Below, in pieces: positions 1 through 9,465 of a stretch of 64,000 nucleotides of DNA (its first letter is position 1; each line of letters starts with the position of its first letter). The notes beneath the pieces are model-generated. The model saw nothing but the letters and a program-made list of their open reading frames with translations. It had not been told where the DNA came from and did no database searches. The stretch is from Nematostella vectensis (lineage: Eukaryota; Cnidaria; Anthozoa; Actiniaria; Edwardsiidae): the NCBI RefSeq assembly GCF_932526225.1, contig NC_064037.1, positions 17,708,471 to 17,772,470 of the forward strand, given 5' to 3'. The position numbers and the translations under genes were made by a program.

Positions 1-2
1 CT

Positions 3-1495
3 GACAAAGAGGCGCCTGCCGTACTAGCAGGGCTGGTCCAGAACATCCTGGACGAGGACATCCCCGAGGATGTCAAGCACAAGCTGCTTAAGCCGCTCGT
101 TCCGGCAGAAGCGCGTCGGCGAGAGGCTGACGAAGAGGCCGCGAAGCAGGAGCCGTGCCGCGAGTTCGACCCGCTTCTAAAGCAAAAGGGCCCAGAGGGC
201 TTAGACCCCGAGAACTACTATTCTCTCTTCGTCGGCGGCGCCCATCTTCGGTTCCCAAGCGTGGATGCCACTCTTCGGGGCCAAGACATAAGCGCCGGTG
301 TTTACCAGGAGATACGAGATCTTGGTGGAGCAGGAGTCATTGCTCCAAAGCTGGTTATGCGGGGGCCTGATATCAATGACGATGGCTCGGTGTGGTGGGT
401 CTCGCACGAGCGAGAGTCTCTGCGTTGTTGCCACTGGTGCTCGAGATGGTAGACCCTGACCGGCGTTACAGACTCTTTACGGTCGTTGGTAAGGCCCCCG
501 CAGAGCCATTGGCGCCAATCACAGAGGAGGAAGGGTGCTCGGAGCACAAGATTGGTGGTTCATTGGTCAAAATAGGGGACCAAATCGCAGTCGGCGCCCT
601 GGAAGGTATCGATGCGGGTATTTGGGAGAAAGGACGAGAGTACCTCGTTTACGTGAGATACGAGCTTCGCCCTTTACCTGAGCAAAATGGGGAGCCTGGG
701 CCAATGTTTGAGCGAGAGGGGAGTGACGCCTTCGCTAACTGTGTTGTGAGTTATGTTGCCGACTTCTTGAGGAATCGCAGTACCTCACGTTCACTTGGTC
801 TAACCAAGACACGAGGCAAGATCCTCGAGCGATTTGACAAAAAGCTGGCTACTACGGGATGCACCAAAGAAGACCTCCTTGAGATGGAAAAGCAGCTCGA
901 GATAAAGCTAGTAGCCGTGGACGCCCTGGGCAACGTTATGTGGGACTCGGGGAAGTACAAGACTAAGGCGAGGGTCACTATCCCTTGCCACAATAACCAC
1001 GCCTGGGCGGAGCTTCCGACTGAACCACCTGCGATCACGAGCGTCCACGGCCTAGACTTCGAAGCTGAGGGTGAGCTTCGTTCGTTATGTCAGGAGAAGG
1101 CTCTAACCAGTGCCGCCGCAAAAACGCGCGAGGCAAAAGTGCGAGAGGTGCTCATTCGCTTTATAAACAGGGCGATCCCCAGAAGCACGAGGATCTGGCT
1201 ATGCGGGCGCGTTATAGTCACGCACGAAGGCAAACTGTACCGATCGGGACGGGACAGAGTGGCTATCGACAGGGCATTTACAGACGAGACAGGACATGAT
1301 CCTCAATGGCTCCCTGATGATCACCCAGCCTACCAAGAGTACACCGAAGTTACGCACTCGATGGGCGGCGCAATAGGGTATCGTTTCAAGAAGTGGTCCA
1401 AAGAGAGAACATCAGGCCAATGCCTCTTAAATACAGGGACGTCTGGCAAGCGGCGCAGGTTGAGTCCAAAGTGTGGAATAGCAAGGAAAACTTAG
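3..1495 (+). pseudogene. N-terminal part of the element's polymerase/helicase gene (frameshifted)
   Basis: Two overlapping open frames read as one interrupted protein. Frame 3 is open from the window edge to 452, with an acidic, helical start rich in Glu, Ala and Arg. Frame 2 continues from about 392 to 1495, so a frameshift lies near 400-450. The second part has a cysteine segment near residue 115 of its frame, then a stretch at about 900-1010 ending in the motif HNNHAW. I associate this kind of motif with the N-terminal region of some virus-like polymerase genes. The frame ends at 1495 in a basic tail, while the coding sense passes to frame 1 near 1390-1410, a second frameshift. No catalytic residues can be assigned here. 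The part upstream of base 1 is missing. Confidence 0.6.
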
Positions 1496-2390
1496 GGGCG
1501 CAGCCTCATGCGCACATCGACATGCGTGCGGCGTACCTAGGATGCGAGGACAGTGTCTTCGGCGGCGCCTCGGACGCCATTGATCTGGTACGGAAATACG
1601 GCTTCCCTACGAACGTGCATCGTATCGCGGATGTTGCGGGACGGCCATTGAGCCTGGTTCTTCAACTAACCGGGGTCATTCAGCTGACCGAGTGGGAGTT
1701 CTCTGAGGCCTGCCACCCCTACACTTCCGGGAGGGTAGGGCAGCACTTGGAACAAAACGAGGGCTGGATCACTACGCCAGAGCTCAAGGACCTGTTAGAC
1801 TCGGGTGACCTCGTCATGGCCACGGCGAGGGAGGTGTTGTACAGCGTCGGAAAAAGGACTCCATTAGGTTCCCCCACTCCATCGCAAGTAGCGAAGACTC
1901 GCAGTATCCTGAGGGTCGAGATCTCGCTGTCCGTTTTGTAGGCAAGTGCGCTCGCCATGGCGACGAGTCCTGGATCGTAGTTTGCGACCGTGAAGAAGCC
2001 CCGTATCTGACAAACCTCCTTGCGGGCACCGGCTTACTTAACTTCGGGCATGCCGACGGGGCTCATCTGATCCAATACAAAGACGGTGTCCGACGCTCAC
2101 AATGGTACCATATCAGGGCCTTCGTCTTGGCGTACACAAACATAGCGTTGCGACGCATGTTGAGGCGGATTCCTCGCGAAGACCTCCTCCGGGTGTGCAC
2201 AGATGCCATATACGCAAAGGCGGTGCCCAGTGGTGTAAAGCTCGTGGAGCGAAATCCGAGGTATGGAGAGTGGCGCCACAAGAAGCCTGGGTACGAGTGG
2301 CGACCCGAAGCGGCTTGGGATCCGAAGAAGTCGGGTAGCTTGGCGAAAGAGCCAAGCACTGCGCCGAGTCTGCCGTGCGATCTAGTGGCC
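1411..2390 (+). pseudogene. Divergent family-B DNA polymerase-like region
   Basis: Frame 1 (about 1411-1862) and frame 3 (about 1863 onward) together read as a polymerase palm and fingers region, with a frameshift near 1850-1865. Three blocks resemble family-B polymerase motifs in the right order. A motif-A-like block near 1518 reads HIDMRAAYLGCE, in which D and Y would match the Dx(n)Y core. A fingers/motif-B-like helix near 2100 reads YHIRAFVLAYTNIALRR. A motif-C-like block near 2196 reads RVCTDAIYAK, matching a degenerate xDTDS. No 3'-5' exonuclease motifs are obvious upstream, so this looks like a shortened or divergent polymerase. The assignment rests on motif order and the adjoining helicase rather than on overall similarity. 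It is an inference and could be wrong. Confidence 0.5.
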
Positions 2391-3424
2391 GCAACCTCTG
2401 CAAAGATGTATCTAGCCGGCCAAGGAGGATCGGGGAAGACCGAGTGGGCGGTGAGCATGTTCCGCGGCCGCAACGTTGTGGTGCTCACTCCCGAGAACGA
2501 CCTCGCCCACGACCATCGCAATAACCAGCGCCTCGCCGTGAAGGCCCAAACCTACCACCACTTCCTCTGCATACCAGCGGAGAAGCCGATAGAGGAGTGG
2601 AGACCTTCCGAGCTGGGGCACAAACTCGACCGTCTCGCAGAAGTAATAATCATTGACGAGTGCTGTAAGATACAGACTAAAGTGCTACGCGCCATCCTAG
2701 AGTATCTCGCCACGCGGCCGTGTCAGGTAGTGTGTTATGGTGACTATGGGCAGGTCCCGCCCTGGGGAGATAAAGAGGGGCCTCACGATATGCTCGAGGA
2801 GTGGGCACAAGGGAACATCCGCTGGTTCGAGTCCGACTACCGCTGCCTGTGTGAAGACTGCGGAAAGCCGTACAGTACATGCGACGGCCTGCCCTCCTCC
2901 GGCTCCACGACATAAAGGACCGGATTTGGTGTCGGCCAGATTCCCAACAGCTTGAGCTGTTTCGAGAGGAGTGGGATGGGGGTAGCGTTCGACGCGGCGA
3001 TCGAGCAGGCCCACCCAAGCGATATGTGGGTGTGCTCGACCAACAAGATGGGGGCTCTTGTTCAGCAGCGATTGATAGAGCACCACAGGAAAAACTACCC
3101 CCGATTGCCAGCAACCATCCGCTTTGACCCCGATCCTAGAGTCGCGCATCGTTATCGCAAGCAAGGGCGGCCAGTGCCCGTGCCAGGCAAAAGGGGTGAG
3201 AAGGTCGACGCATACAAAGGCACGGTAGTCGAGGTTCCTCTCGACGCGGTCCTTAACGGGCTTCCCCTCGAGTGGAAATACGCGGGCTTGGGAACCGTCC
3301 ACCGGGTGCAGGGCAAGACCATCAAGACTCCAAGACGTCTGTTTATCATAGACCACAGCTTAGAGGGCTGGATCACGAATGCTGTATACACCGGCATCTC
3401 TCGCGTGCGGCAGCCGACCAGATA
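2391..3424 (+). pseudogene. SF1 (Pif1/RecD-like) DNA helicase domain
   Basis: The frame continues directly from the polymerase-like region, so the two appear to be one polypeptide. Motif I (Walker A) is AGQGGSGKT near 2417, motif II is IIIDECC near 2650, and motif III is CYGDYGQVPP near 2733. The frame breaks near 2880-2950, after a Cys-rich stretch (CEDCG near 2850). It resumes in frame 3 at about 2952, where motif V reads VHRVQGKT (near 3300) and motif VI reads YTGISRVRQ (near 3390). This is the full SF1 signature with spacing shorter than in cellular Pif1. Such helicases unwind DNA ahead of a polymerase. Fusion to a polymerase-like module suggests a self-contained replication enzyme. Another frameshift lies near 3410. 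Confidence 0.75.
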
Positions 3425-3790
3425 GTCCGCGTGATCCCCCCCGATAACGCCCCCGGTGCCTTGGTTCCCACAGGACTGCAGGCTACGCCCAGTAGCGCCT
3501 ACGCCCAGCTCATTATAGCGCGAATCAAGCGATACGCTATAGACGACAGGCAAAAGGGTAGCACAAAGTACACGGGATCGCACCACGTTTTGACGGTAGA
3601 CCACGTACTCGGCATGATTGCTGACGCGGAAAAAAAGTGCACGGTCTGTGGCACTCAGCTTCTGTTTCAGGGATACACCAAGAGCCATCCCCAATGCTTC
3701 AGTATCGACCGGCTGGACGACAGTCAGGGTCACTAAAAGTGGAATGTCAGACTCACGTGCCTTAGCTGCAATAGAAGGCACAAGCGCTGA
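3424..3790 (+). pseudogene. HNH-type nuclease / zinc module at the end of the replication gene
   Basis: After the helicase motif VI the frame shifts and continues as a short domain. It contains a first CxxC (CTVC near 3638), then FSIDRLDDSQGH near 3703-3735 and a second CxxC in CLSCNRRHK near 3760. This is the order of an HNH nuclease with a zinc ribbon. An in-frame TAA at 3735-3737 separates the two halves, replacing what is usually a Thr/Ser-type residue in this motif. The natural stop is TGA at 3788-3790, abutting the opposite-strand integrase stop at 3791-3793. It could act in end processing or homing, but this is inference. The copy cannot be functional as read. Confidence 0.6.
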
Positions 3791-4490
3791 TCACGCAACG
3801 CGCAACTGCGAACTCGTGAAGCCGTGCTTAAAGTACGCCGTGTAATACAACACTGGCCGTCCGGGCTCCATAACCCTCATTGGGTATGCCTTGCTTGTCC
3901 ACCACTGGTCCGTCGCTTGCCGTCGGCCCTTGTCCTGGAGGTTTTCCTCGTTTACGGCGATGTACACCTCCGTTCCGACCTCTAAGGGGACCTCTGGGGG
4001 GGAGGGGGGGCTTTTCGGCTTTGAGAGGCATAGATGTCAGCGAGTTCGCGGGAGACGACGGCCGCGCTCTTAGTCCTCAGTGGGCGGGCGGCTTTATATC
4101 GTGAAGCAACGTCAACGACAGTCATTGCATACTTGTACCCGCGGTCGGTTGGCAAGAATAGCAGGTCCGACTGGTGGGTACGGTTTGGTATCTGCTCCGA
4201 GAAATGGGCGTAGGTAGTCGGAGGAGGGGGTGTCTGCGTGTAGCCCCCGACGGGCTGCGAGCTTACCCACTTGCGCACTCGGTCTATGGAGGCTGAGCCC
4301 TTGGGAAGTTTGGCATGCATACTCTGGCGTAGTATATAGGACGAAGGAACGCATTGAGTTCTTCGTCGGACATGCGCTTCGTCGCCATTATGTGTCGGCA
4401 ATACATTGCAACAGGTGTATCAGTCTCCAACAGGCGGTTGCCTTCTGCTTAGGTAGTGCCGCGCGAAGCGCTCGGTCTTTCTGAGGTCGG
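3791..4490 (-). pseudogene. Retroviral-type (RVE) integrase remnant, internally deleted
   Basis: The frame reading down from 4401 carries the start of a DDE integrase core, HQSDLLFLPTDRGYKYAMTV, with the first catalytic Asp in SDLLFLP (near 4165). It is followed by VDVASRY and an Ala/Val helix. The frame then collapses in a G-rich run at 3990-4010. The coding sense reappears in another frame at about 3793-3985, with a C-terminal SH3-like tail rich in Val, Tyr and Trp. The segment that should hold the second Asp and the Glu is absent, so this integrase lacks its catalytic triad. Upstream (4400-4490) the N-terminal part is shifted and interrupted. The HQxDLLFLP signature is one I associate with integrases common in cnidarian genomes. 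Its job would have been insertion of the element. Confidence 0.75.
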
Positions 4491-4739
4491 TAGGCCCTCG
4501 GAGAACGACATTGGCGAATCTCTTAACGCACTCGCTGTCTGCGCGCCACAACTCGAGGCTTCGGTTAGCAATGTCACCAAAGCTAAGAAACCTTCGGTGT
4601 CATCGACTTGTGTCGCTTAGCAGCGGCTGCTACCTCGTGCATAGCACTCCACAACCGGTCTGCAATCATCTTATATGTATACGTATACGTATGCGTATAC
4701 GTATAAGCGCAGTATGGAAAAGGGCCGCCTAGATCTAAA
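4491..4739. other. Spacer with alternating ACGTAT repeat
   Basis: This gap lies between the integrase remnant and the small membrane-protein gene. It holds a short alternating run of TATACGTATACG type at about 4672-4707 that can form a self-complementary hairpin. No convincing reading frame is present. Any promoter for the minus-strand integrase would be expected here, but none is recognizable. Confidence 0.4.
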
Positions 4740-5162
4740 TCACAGCAAGCGGCTAGCTGTGTAGCCGATGGCGAGAGCGCCGGTGCCGATGTACGCCAAC
4801 TCGGCGTTTTTCTGCGTTCTACTGGGGACGTAGTAGTCGGACAGCTCAGGAGCCCGCATTGACTCCAGGGATTGCTTTGGTCGGGTCTGGTTGTAAAGTT
4901 TGAGCGCGTAGTCAGTGTCGGTGAAGTTTTGCTTTGCGAGGGCCCCTCTCTCGCGACTTTGCGCTTGCCAATCGAGGATTTTTTGTCGCCGCTGTTGGTA
5001 GCGTGCATAGTCTTGTTGGTATTTCTCGAGGACCTTGTCGTGCCTCTCCTCAGCTAAGGCAGGGCTCTCATTGTTCGACAGGAACTTTGCGAGGTAGTTG
5101 CCACCAACGAATGCAAACGCGTTTAGGACGGCGCCACCAACCAAAATTGCGATGGAGGCCAT
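4740..5162 (-). CDS. Small membrane protein of the element (140 aa)
   Basis: This is an intact frame. The protein begins with a glycine/alanine-rich hydrophobic segment (MASIAILVGGAVLNAFAFVG) that looks like a signal anchor. It continues with a charged, probably coiled-coil middle rich in Glu, Lys, Gln and Arg (residues about 35-85). It ends with the motif LSDYYVPSRTQKNAELAY and a second Gly/Ala-rich hydrophobic segment (IGTGALAIGYTASRLL). The topology suggests a hairpin-like membrane or virion-membrane protein. I recall a family with the same N-terminal and SDFYxPSxxQKNGEL motifs that is very common in cnidarian genomes, with no function known to me. It is read from the same strand as the integrase and the next small gene, suggesting a late or structural transcription unit. 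It is the best-preserved gene of the element. Confidence 0.75.
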   Translation of the reverse strand: MASIAILVGGAVLNAFAFVGGNYLAKFLSNNESPALAEERHDKVLEKYQQDYARYQQRRQKILDWQAQSRERGALAKQNFTDTDYALKLYNQTRPKQSLESMRAPELSDYYVPSRTQKNAELAYIGTGALAIGYTASRLL

Positions 5163-5281
5163 CGAGTAGTGTGTGATGCTGTGTACGTGAACACGAGTCT
5201 AATACATGGCCTACACAATACTACATGGACAGGATCTTCTGGTCCTCAAGGTAACCCTGCGACGGTGGCAGTCATTTTTGC

Positions 5282-5428
5282 TTAGTTCATGGCGTTCGCG
5301 GAGGGGTCTTTGGTGAGGTCTTGGCGCAAGACCTTGCGCCCAACCCAGCCGATACCGGCGAAGAGGCCGGTTGTGACTGCGGCGTCGGTGATGGTCTTTG
5401 TAATCTTGCTTTGCTGCGTCGTCGACAT
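5282..5428 (-). CDS. Very small membrane protein (48 aa)
   Basis: The chosen start is the ATG at 5426-5428, giving MSTTQQSKITKTITDAAV followed by a short hydrophobic stretch (TTGLFAGIGWVG) and a basic tail. The longer frame up to 5512 begins in unconvincing sequence. It sits 119 bp upstream of the 140-aa membrane-protein gene on the same strand, so the two are probably co-expressed. Size and composition fit a single-pass membrane peptide. No function is known to me. The frame is intact, but at 48 aa it could be truncated. Confidence 0.55.
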   Translation of the reverse strand: MSTTQQSKITKTITDAAVTTGLFAGIGWVGRKVLRQDLTKDPSANAMN

Positions 5429-5570
5429 TGCGATGCACGGACGTGCGGATATGGGTGGGGCCCCCGTGTTTAAATGTCTGCTTACTCCATGGCTAACAGT
5501 CGAGATTTGCATTGTCCGGGTCGGCTCGCCGGAACGGCAAGCGGTGGTTGCTGTTCATTATCGGGCGGAG

Positions 5571-5760
5571 TCACGTCGTCGGTACCTTCGGTAGCTGTGG
5601 GTGTACGAACGCGGCAACTAGCTCCCGCCTACGTGTGTAGAGGCCGATCAATGACACTAGAAGACCAGCGACCCCGATAACCGAGCAAGCAGAGTTGCTT
5701 TCCGGGACTGGTGTGTGTATGCCTTCGGCATGATAGCCCTCGCGTCCCTGCGACTCGCTA
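5571..5760 (-). pseudogene. Third small membrane-protein remnant
   Basis: The minus frame ending at the TGA at 5571-5573 reads a hydrophobic helix (SVIGVAGLLVSLIGLYTRRR) followed by LVAAFVHP and a short tail. No in-frame ATG precedes the helix, so the N-terminus is probably lost or frameshifted. It lies in line with the two other small membrane-protein genes on this strand and looks like the first member of that cassette. Confidence 0.4.
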
Positions 5761-5857
5761 GCGACCGTCGACTCAACGTGTCTTCACTCTGTTAAGTCGG
5801 TTCCACTTTGCCAAGCGCCTTCCAGCTTCGACCCGTCCAGGGTGTTTAGGTCGGCTT

Positions 5858-5938
5858 GTATTATTAATTACTATTAATTGCTATTATTAATTAAGTACTG
5901 CTGTTAAGTACTACTGTTAAGTACTGCTGTTAAGTACT
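5858..5938. repeat. ATTA-rich and TTAAGTACTGCTG short tandem repeats
   Basis: A short ATTAATTACT run is followed by four copies of a TTAAGTACT(G/A)CTG unit. It marks the change from the coding-dense element to the repeat block. Confidence 0.8.
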
Positions 5939-6224
5939 AGCTCTTGAAACCCTGCCCCTGTTTGAACCATCCCTAAAAACCCTGCACCTCCAAGACCAAG
6001 CCATTGATACCCTGTACCCCTGTGTACCCAGTCATTCATAACTTGCACCCCTATGACCTAGTTCTTGATATCATTGACCCTTATTACCAAGCCCTTGAAA
6101 CCCTGTACCCCTTTGACCAACTTTTGTTACCCTGTACACCTGTCAACTCACCCACTAACTCCCCTTATCTTAACGTCCCCTTAACGTCCTTATCTTAACA
6201 CACCTGAAAAAATCCCAAGTTGAT
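5939..6224. repeat. C-rich minisatellite (ACCCTGTACCCCTGTGACC type)
   Basis: Imperfect units carry the word CCCTGTACCCCTGTG, spaced about 30 bp apart. The same block recurs in the same order at 7735-8065, so the two are long direct repeats. The complementary G-rich form (GGGGTGTAGG-TTAGTTAG) fills 6470-7030. No gene is present. Confidence 0.8.
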
Positions 6225-6300
6225 CTGACCTGGATTCGAACCCCGGCCCTCTTGTTTGAGAAGCGAAGCCCGTACCACTGAGCTATCGCGCCACTCTCTG
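6225..6300 (-). repeat. tRNA-like sequence, minus copy (probable SINE head)
   Basis: Read on the minus strand it has a near-perfect A box (TAGCTCAGTGGTA) and B box (GGTTCGAATCC) about 30 bp apart, as in a tRNA gene or tRNA-derived SINE. The T stem does not pair fully and the anticodon arm (around TTCTCAAAC) is irregular. I therefore call it tRNA-derived rather than a working tRNA gene. Confidence 0.65.
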
Positions 6301-6384
6301 GAAAACTAGAAGTAACTACCGTATAGCCTTGTTTACCAAGCCTTATAAGGTATAGAGTAGTTATTCCTAGATATCTCGAGAGGT

Positions 6385-6460
6385 GCGCGATAGCTCAGTG
6401 GTACAGGCTGCGCTTCTCAAGCAAAAGGGCCAGGGTTCGAATCCAGGTAAGGTCAACTAG
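6385..6460 (+). repeat. tRNA-like sequence, plus copy (probable SINE head)
   Basis: This is the partner of the 6225-6300 sequence in the opposite orientation, with the same A box (TAGCTCAGTGGTA) and B box (GGTTCGAATCC). The sequences beyond the B boxes (GACTTTTTCAGG and its complement) also match, so the similarity extends past the tRNA-like part. The T stem is again imperfect. The two copies point away from each other around a centre near 6340. Confidence 0.65.
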
Positions 6461-6469
6461 GGACTTTTT

Positions 6470-7030
6470 CAGGGGTGTTAAGGTAAGGACGGTGGCTTTA
6501 GGGGGTGGGTGCACAGGGGTACAGGATATAAACGGCAGGGTCACATGGGTGCAAGCTGGTAAGCGCTTGGTCATACATGGGTAAAGGGTAGTTATGTGAT
6601 TAGGTGTCATAGGGGTGTAGGTCAGTTAGGGATGGGTAGGCAGGGGTAAAGGGGAGTTAGTTTAGTGCTAAGTCATAGGGGTGTAGCTTAGGGGTAGGTA
6701 TTCAAGGGTATAGGCTAGTTAGTGCTAGGTCATACGAGTGTAGCTTAGTTAGTGGTGGGTACTCAGGGTAATAAGGTAGTAAGTGCTGGGTCATAGGGGT
6801 GCAGCTTATTTAGGGGTGGGTATTTAGGGGTATAGGCTAGTTAGTGCTAGGTCATAGGGTATAGATTAGCTAGGGGTGGGTATTCAGGTGTATAGGGTAG
6901 TAAGTAGCAAATCATAGTAAGGTAGGTTAGTTAGGAGTGGGTACACAGCGGTAGAGTGTATCAAAGGCTGAGCTATTGGGTTTCAGCTTACTTATAGGTG
7001 GCTAAACAAGGGTACAAGCTATCAAGGCCT
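6470..7030. repeat. G-rich minisatellite (GGGGTGTAG...TTAGTTAG type)
   Basis: Imperfect units contain GGGGTGTAGCTTAGTTAG and TGCTAGGTCATAGGG, repeated every 50-60 bp. It is the reverse-complement form of the C-rich arrays to either side. No reading frame is supported. Confidence 0.75.
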
Positions 7031-7617
7031 GAGTCTTTATTATTAATTATGATTACTATTATTATTTATTGTTATTACTATTAATTTTTATTATTATAAA
7101 TTATAATTAATTATTAATTTTTATTATTATAAATTATAGTTAGTAGTTTTTAGTATTTATTATTATAATTATTAATTACTATTTTTAATTATTATTATTA
7201 ATTATGATTAATTATTGTTAGTTATTATTATTATTAATTATTATTATTAATTATTATTATCATTAATTATTATTATTCATATTAATTATTATTTATTATT
7301 ATTATTATTGATTATTATACTGCACCCATATTACCTAGCTCTTGAAACCCTGTACCCGTTTGAACCATCCCTAAGTATTAATTATTATTATTTTTAATTA
7401 TAATTAATTATCATTATGTATAATTAATATTATTATTAATGATTATTAATTTTTATTATTAATTTTATTATTATTATTTCCTATTGTTATTTATTATTGT
7501 TAATTAGTATTGTTAATTAGTATTTATTTCTATAATTATTAATTACTTTTTTAAATTATTATTATTATTATGATTAATTATTATTATTATTAGTTATTAT
7601 TATTATTATGATTATTA

Positions 7618-7688
<71 letters not shown>

Positions 7689-7735
7689 TTATTATGATTA
7701 TTATTATTAATTATTATTATTAATTATTATACTGC
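7031..7735. repeat. TTA/ATT-rich microsatellite tract
   Basis: The tract is almost pure ATTATTATTA-type sequence, with a perfect (ATT)n run around 7612-7684. A short C-rich minisatellite piece interrupts it at 7318-7372. Confidence 0.9.
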
Positions 7736-8205
7736 ACCCATATTACCTAGCCCTTGAAACCCTGTACCCGTTTGAACCATCCCTAAATACCCTGCACCTC
7801 CAAGACCAAGCCATTGATACCCTGCACCCCTGTGTCTCCCCCATCAACATACACCCATGTGACCAAGCCGAAACAACCCTGTACCCCTGTGCACCCAGCC
7901 CTATCACCCAGCTTTTGATACCCTGTACCCCTGTGTACCCACTCATTCATAACTTGCACCTCTATGACCTAGTTCTTGATATCATTGACCCCTTACCAAG
8001 CCCTTGAAACCCTGTACCCCTGTGACCAATCCTTGTTACCCTGTACACCTGTCAACTCACCCCCTAATTATTATAATTATTTTCATTATTATTGTTTTTT
8101 ATTATTATTACTATTATTATTTTCATTATTTTTTTCCTATTATTATTATTTTTATTATTATTACTATCATTATTATTACTATTATTTTATTATTATTACT
8201 ATTAT
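7736..8205. repeat. Second C-rich minisatellite block and TTA-rich tail
   Basis: Bases 7736-8065 repeat the 5939-6190 block in the same order, including TTGAACCATCCCTAAA, ATAACTTGCACC and GTACACCTGTCAACTC words. TTA/TTTTA-rich sequence follows to 8205. Nothing coding. Confidence 0.8.
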
Positions 8206-9465
8206 TACTATGTGCACCGTGTGTGCTTGTCGTTATATGCGCAAAGTGTGGGTGCCGTTATATGCCGTGTGTACGTGTCGTTATGTGCACAGTGTGTGCG
8301 TGTCGTTATGTGCACAGTGTGTGCGTGTCGTTATGTGCACAGTGTGTGCGTGTCGTTATGTGCACAGTGTGTGCGTGTCGTTATGTGCACAGTGTGTGCG
8401 TGTCGTTATGTGCACAATGTGTGCGTGTCGTTATGTGCGCAGTGTGTGCGTGTCGTTATGTGCACAGTGTGTGCGTGTCGTTATGTGCACAGTGTGTACG
8501 TGTCGTTATGTGCACAGTGTGTGCGTGTCGTTATGTGCACAGTGTGTGCGTGTCGTTATGTGCACAGTGTGTGCGTGCCGCTATGTGCACAATGTGTGCG
8601 TGTCGTTATGTGCGCAGTGTGTGCGTGTCGTTATGTGCACAGTGTGTGCGTGTCGTTATGTGCACAGTGTGTGCGTGTCGTTATGTGTACAATTTGTGCG
8701 TACCGTTATGTGCGCGCAGTCTCCGTGTCGTTATGTGCCCAATGTCTACGTGCCGTTATGTGAGCAGAATGTGCGTGTCGTTATTTGCGCAGTGTGCGCG
8801 TGTCGTTATGTGCCCAATGTGTACGTGCCGTTATGTGCGCACTGTGTGCATGTTGTTATGCGCGCAAGTATGCCTGTCGCTGTGTGGCGCGTGTCGTTAT
8901 GTGCCCAATGTGTACCTGCCGTTACGTGCGCAGTGTGTGCGTATAGATCTGCGCGCAGTGTTTGCGTGTCCTTATGTGCCCAGTGTGTGCCTGTTGTTAT
9001 GTGCGCATTGTGTGCATGTTGTTATGCGCGCAAGTGTGCCTGTCTTATGTGCGCAGTGTTTGCGTGTCGTTATGTGCGCAGTGTGTGCGTGCCGTTATGT
9101 GCGCAGTGTGTACGTGTCGTTATGTGCGCAGTGTGTGCGTGTCGTTATGTGCCCAATGTGTACGTGTCGTTATGTGCGCAGTGTGTACGTGTCGTTATGT
9201 GCGCAGTGTTTGCGTGCCGTTGTGCCCAGTGTGTACATGCCGTTATCTGCGCATTGTGTGCTTGTTTTGCGCGCAAGTGTGCCTGTCGCTGTGCGCAGTG
9301 TGTGCGTGTCGTTATGTGCCCAATGTGTACGTGCCGTTATGTGCGCAGTGTGCTTACCGATCAGTGCGTAGTGTTTGCGTGTTATGTACCCAGTGTGTAC
9401 GTGCCGTTATGTGCCCAGTTTGCGCGTGTCGTTATGTGTGCAGTGTGTGCGTACCGTTGTGTGAC
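8206..9465. repeat. 25-bp minisatellite, about 50 units
   Basis: The unit is GTGCGTGTCGTTATGTGCAC plus AGTGT. Copies are near-identical at 8270-8690 and more varied after that. Since 25 is not a multiple of 3 and the unit has no stop, all three plus frames stay open for long stretches. These are not genes. Confidence 0.95.

Larger units (their letters stand above)
1..5800. mobile_element. Decayed virus-like element: polymerase/helicase/HNH gene, integrase, small membrane proteins
   Basis: This block is GC-richer than the neighbouring host DNA and coding-dense on both strands. The plus strand carries one long interrupted gene with a polymerase-like region, an SF1 helicase and a terminal HNH nuclease. 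The minus strand carries a retroviral-type integrase remnant and two or three very small membrane-protein genes. The HNH reading frame and the integrase tail converge with stop codons back to back at 3788-3793. The combination of integrase, replication enzymes and tiny membrane proteins is that of a self-synthesizing, Polinton-like element. I recall similar gene sets in cnidarian genomes, but cannot check this. The left end lies outside the window. On the right, recognizable coding stops near 5760 and low-complexity DNA begins near 5860. I did not find terminal inverted repeats. Many frameshifts show that the copy is dead. Confidence 0.75.

Noticed and set aside
392-4000. Numerous antisense frames across the left element
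   Set aside because: High GC and coding bias on the plus strand produce antisense open frames. None carries family motifs.
6225-6460. Two functional tRNA genes
   Set aside because: A and B boxes are good, but the T stem and anticodon arm do not fold properly. They are better explained as a tRNA-derived repeat.
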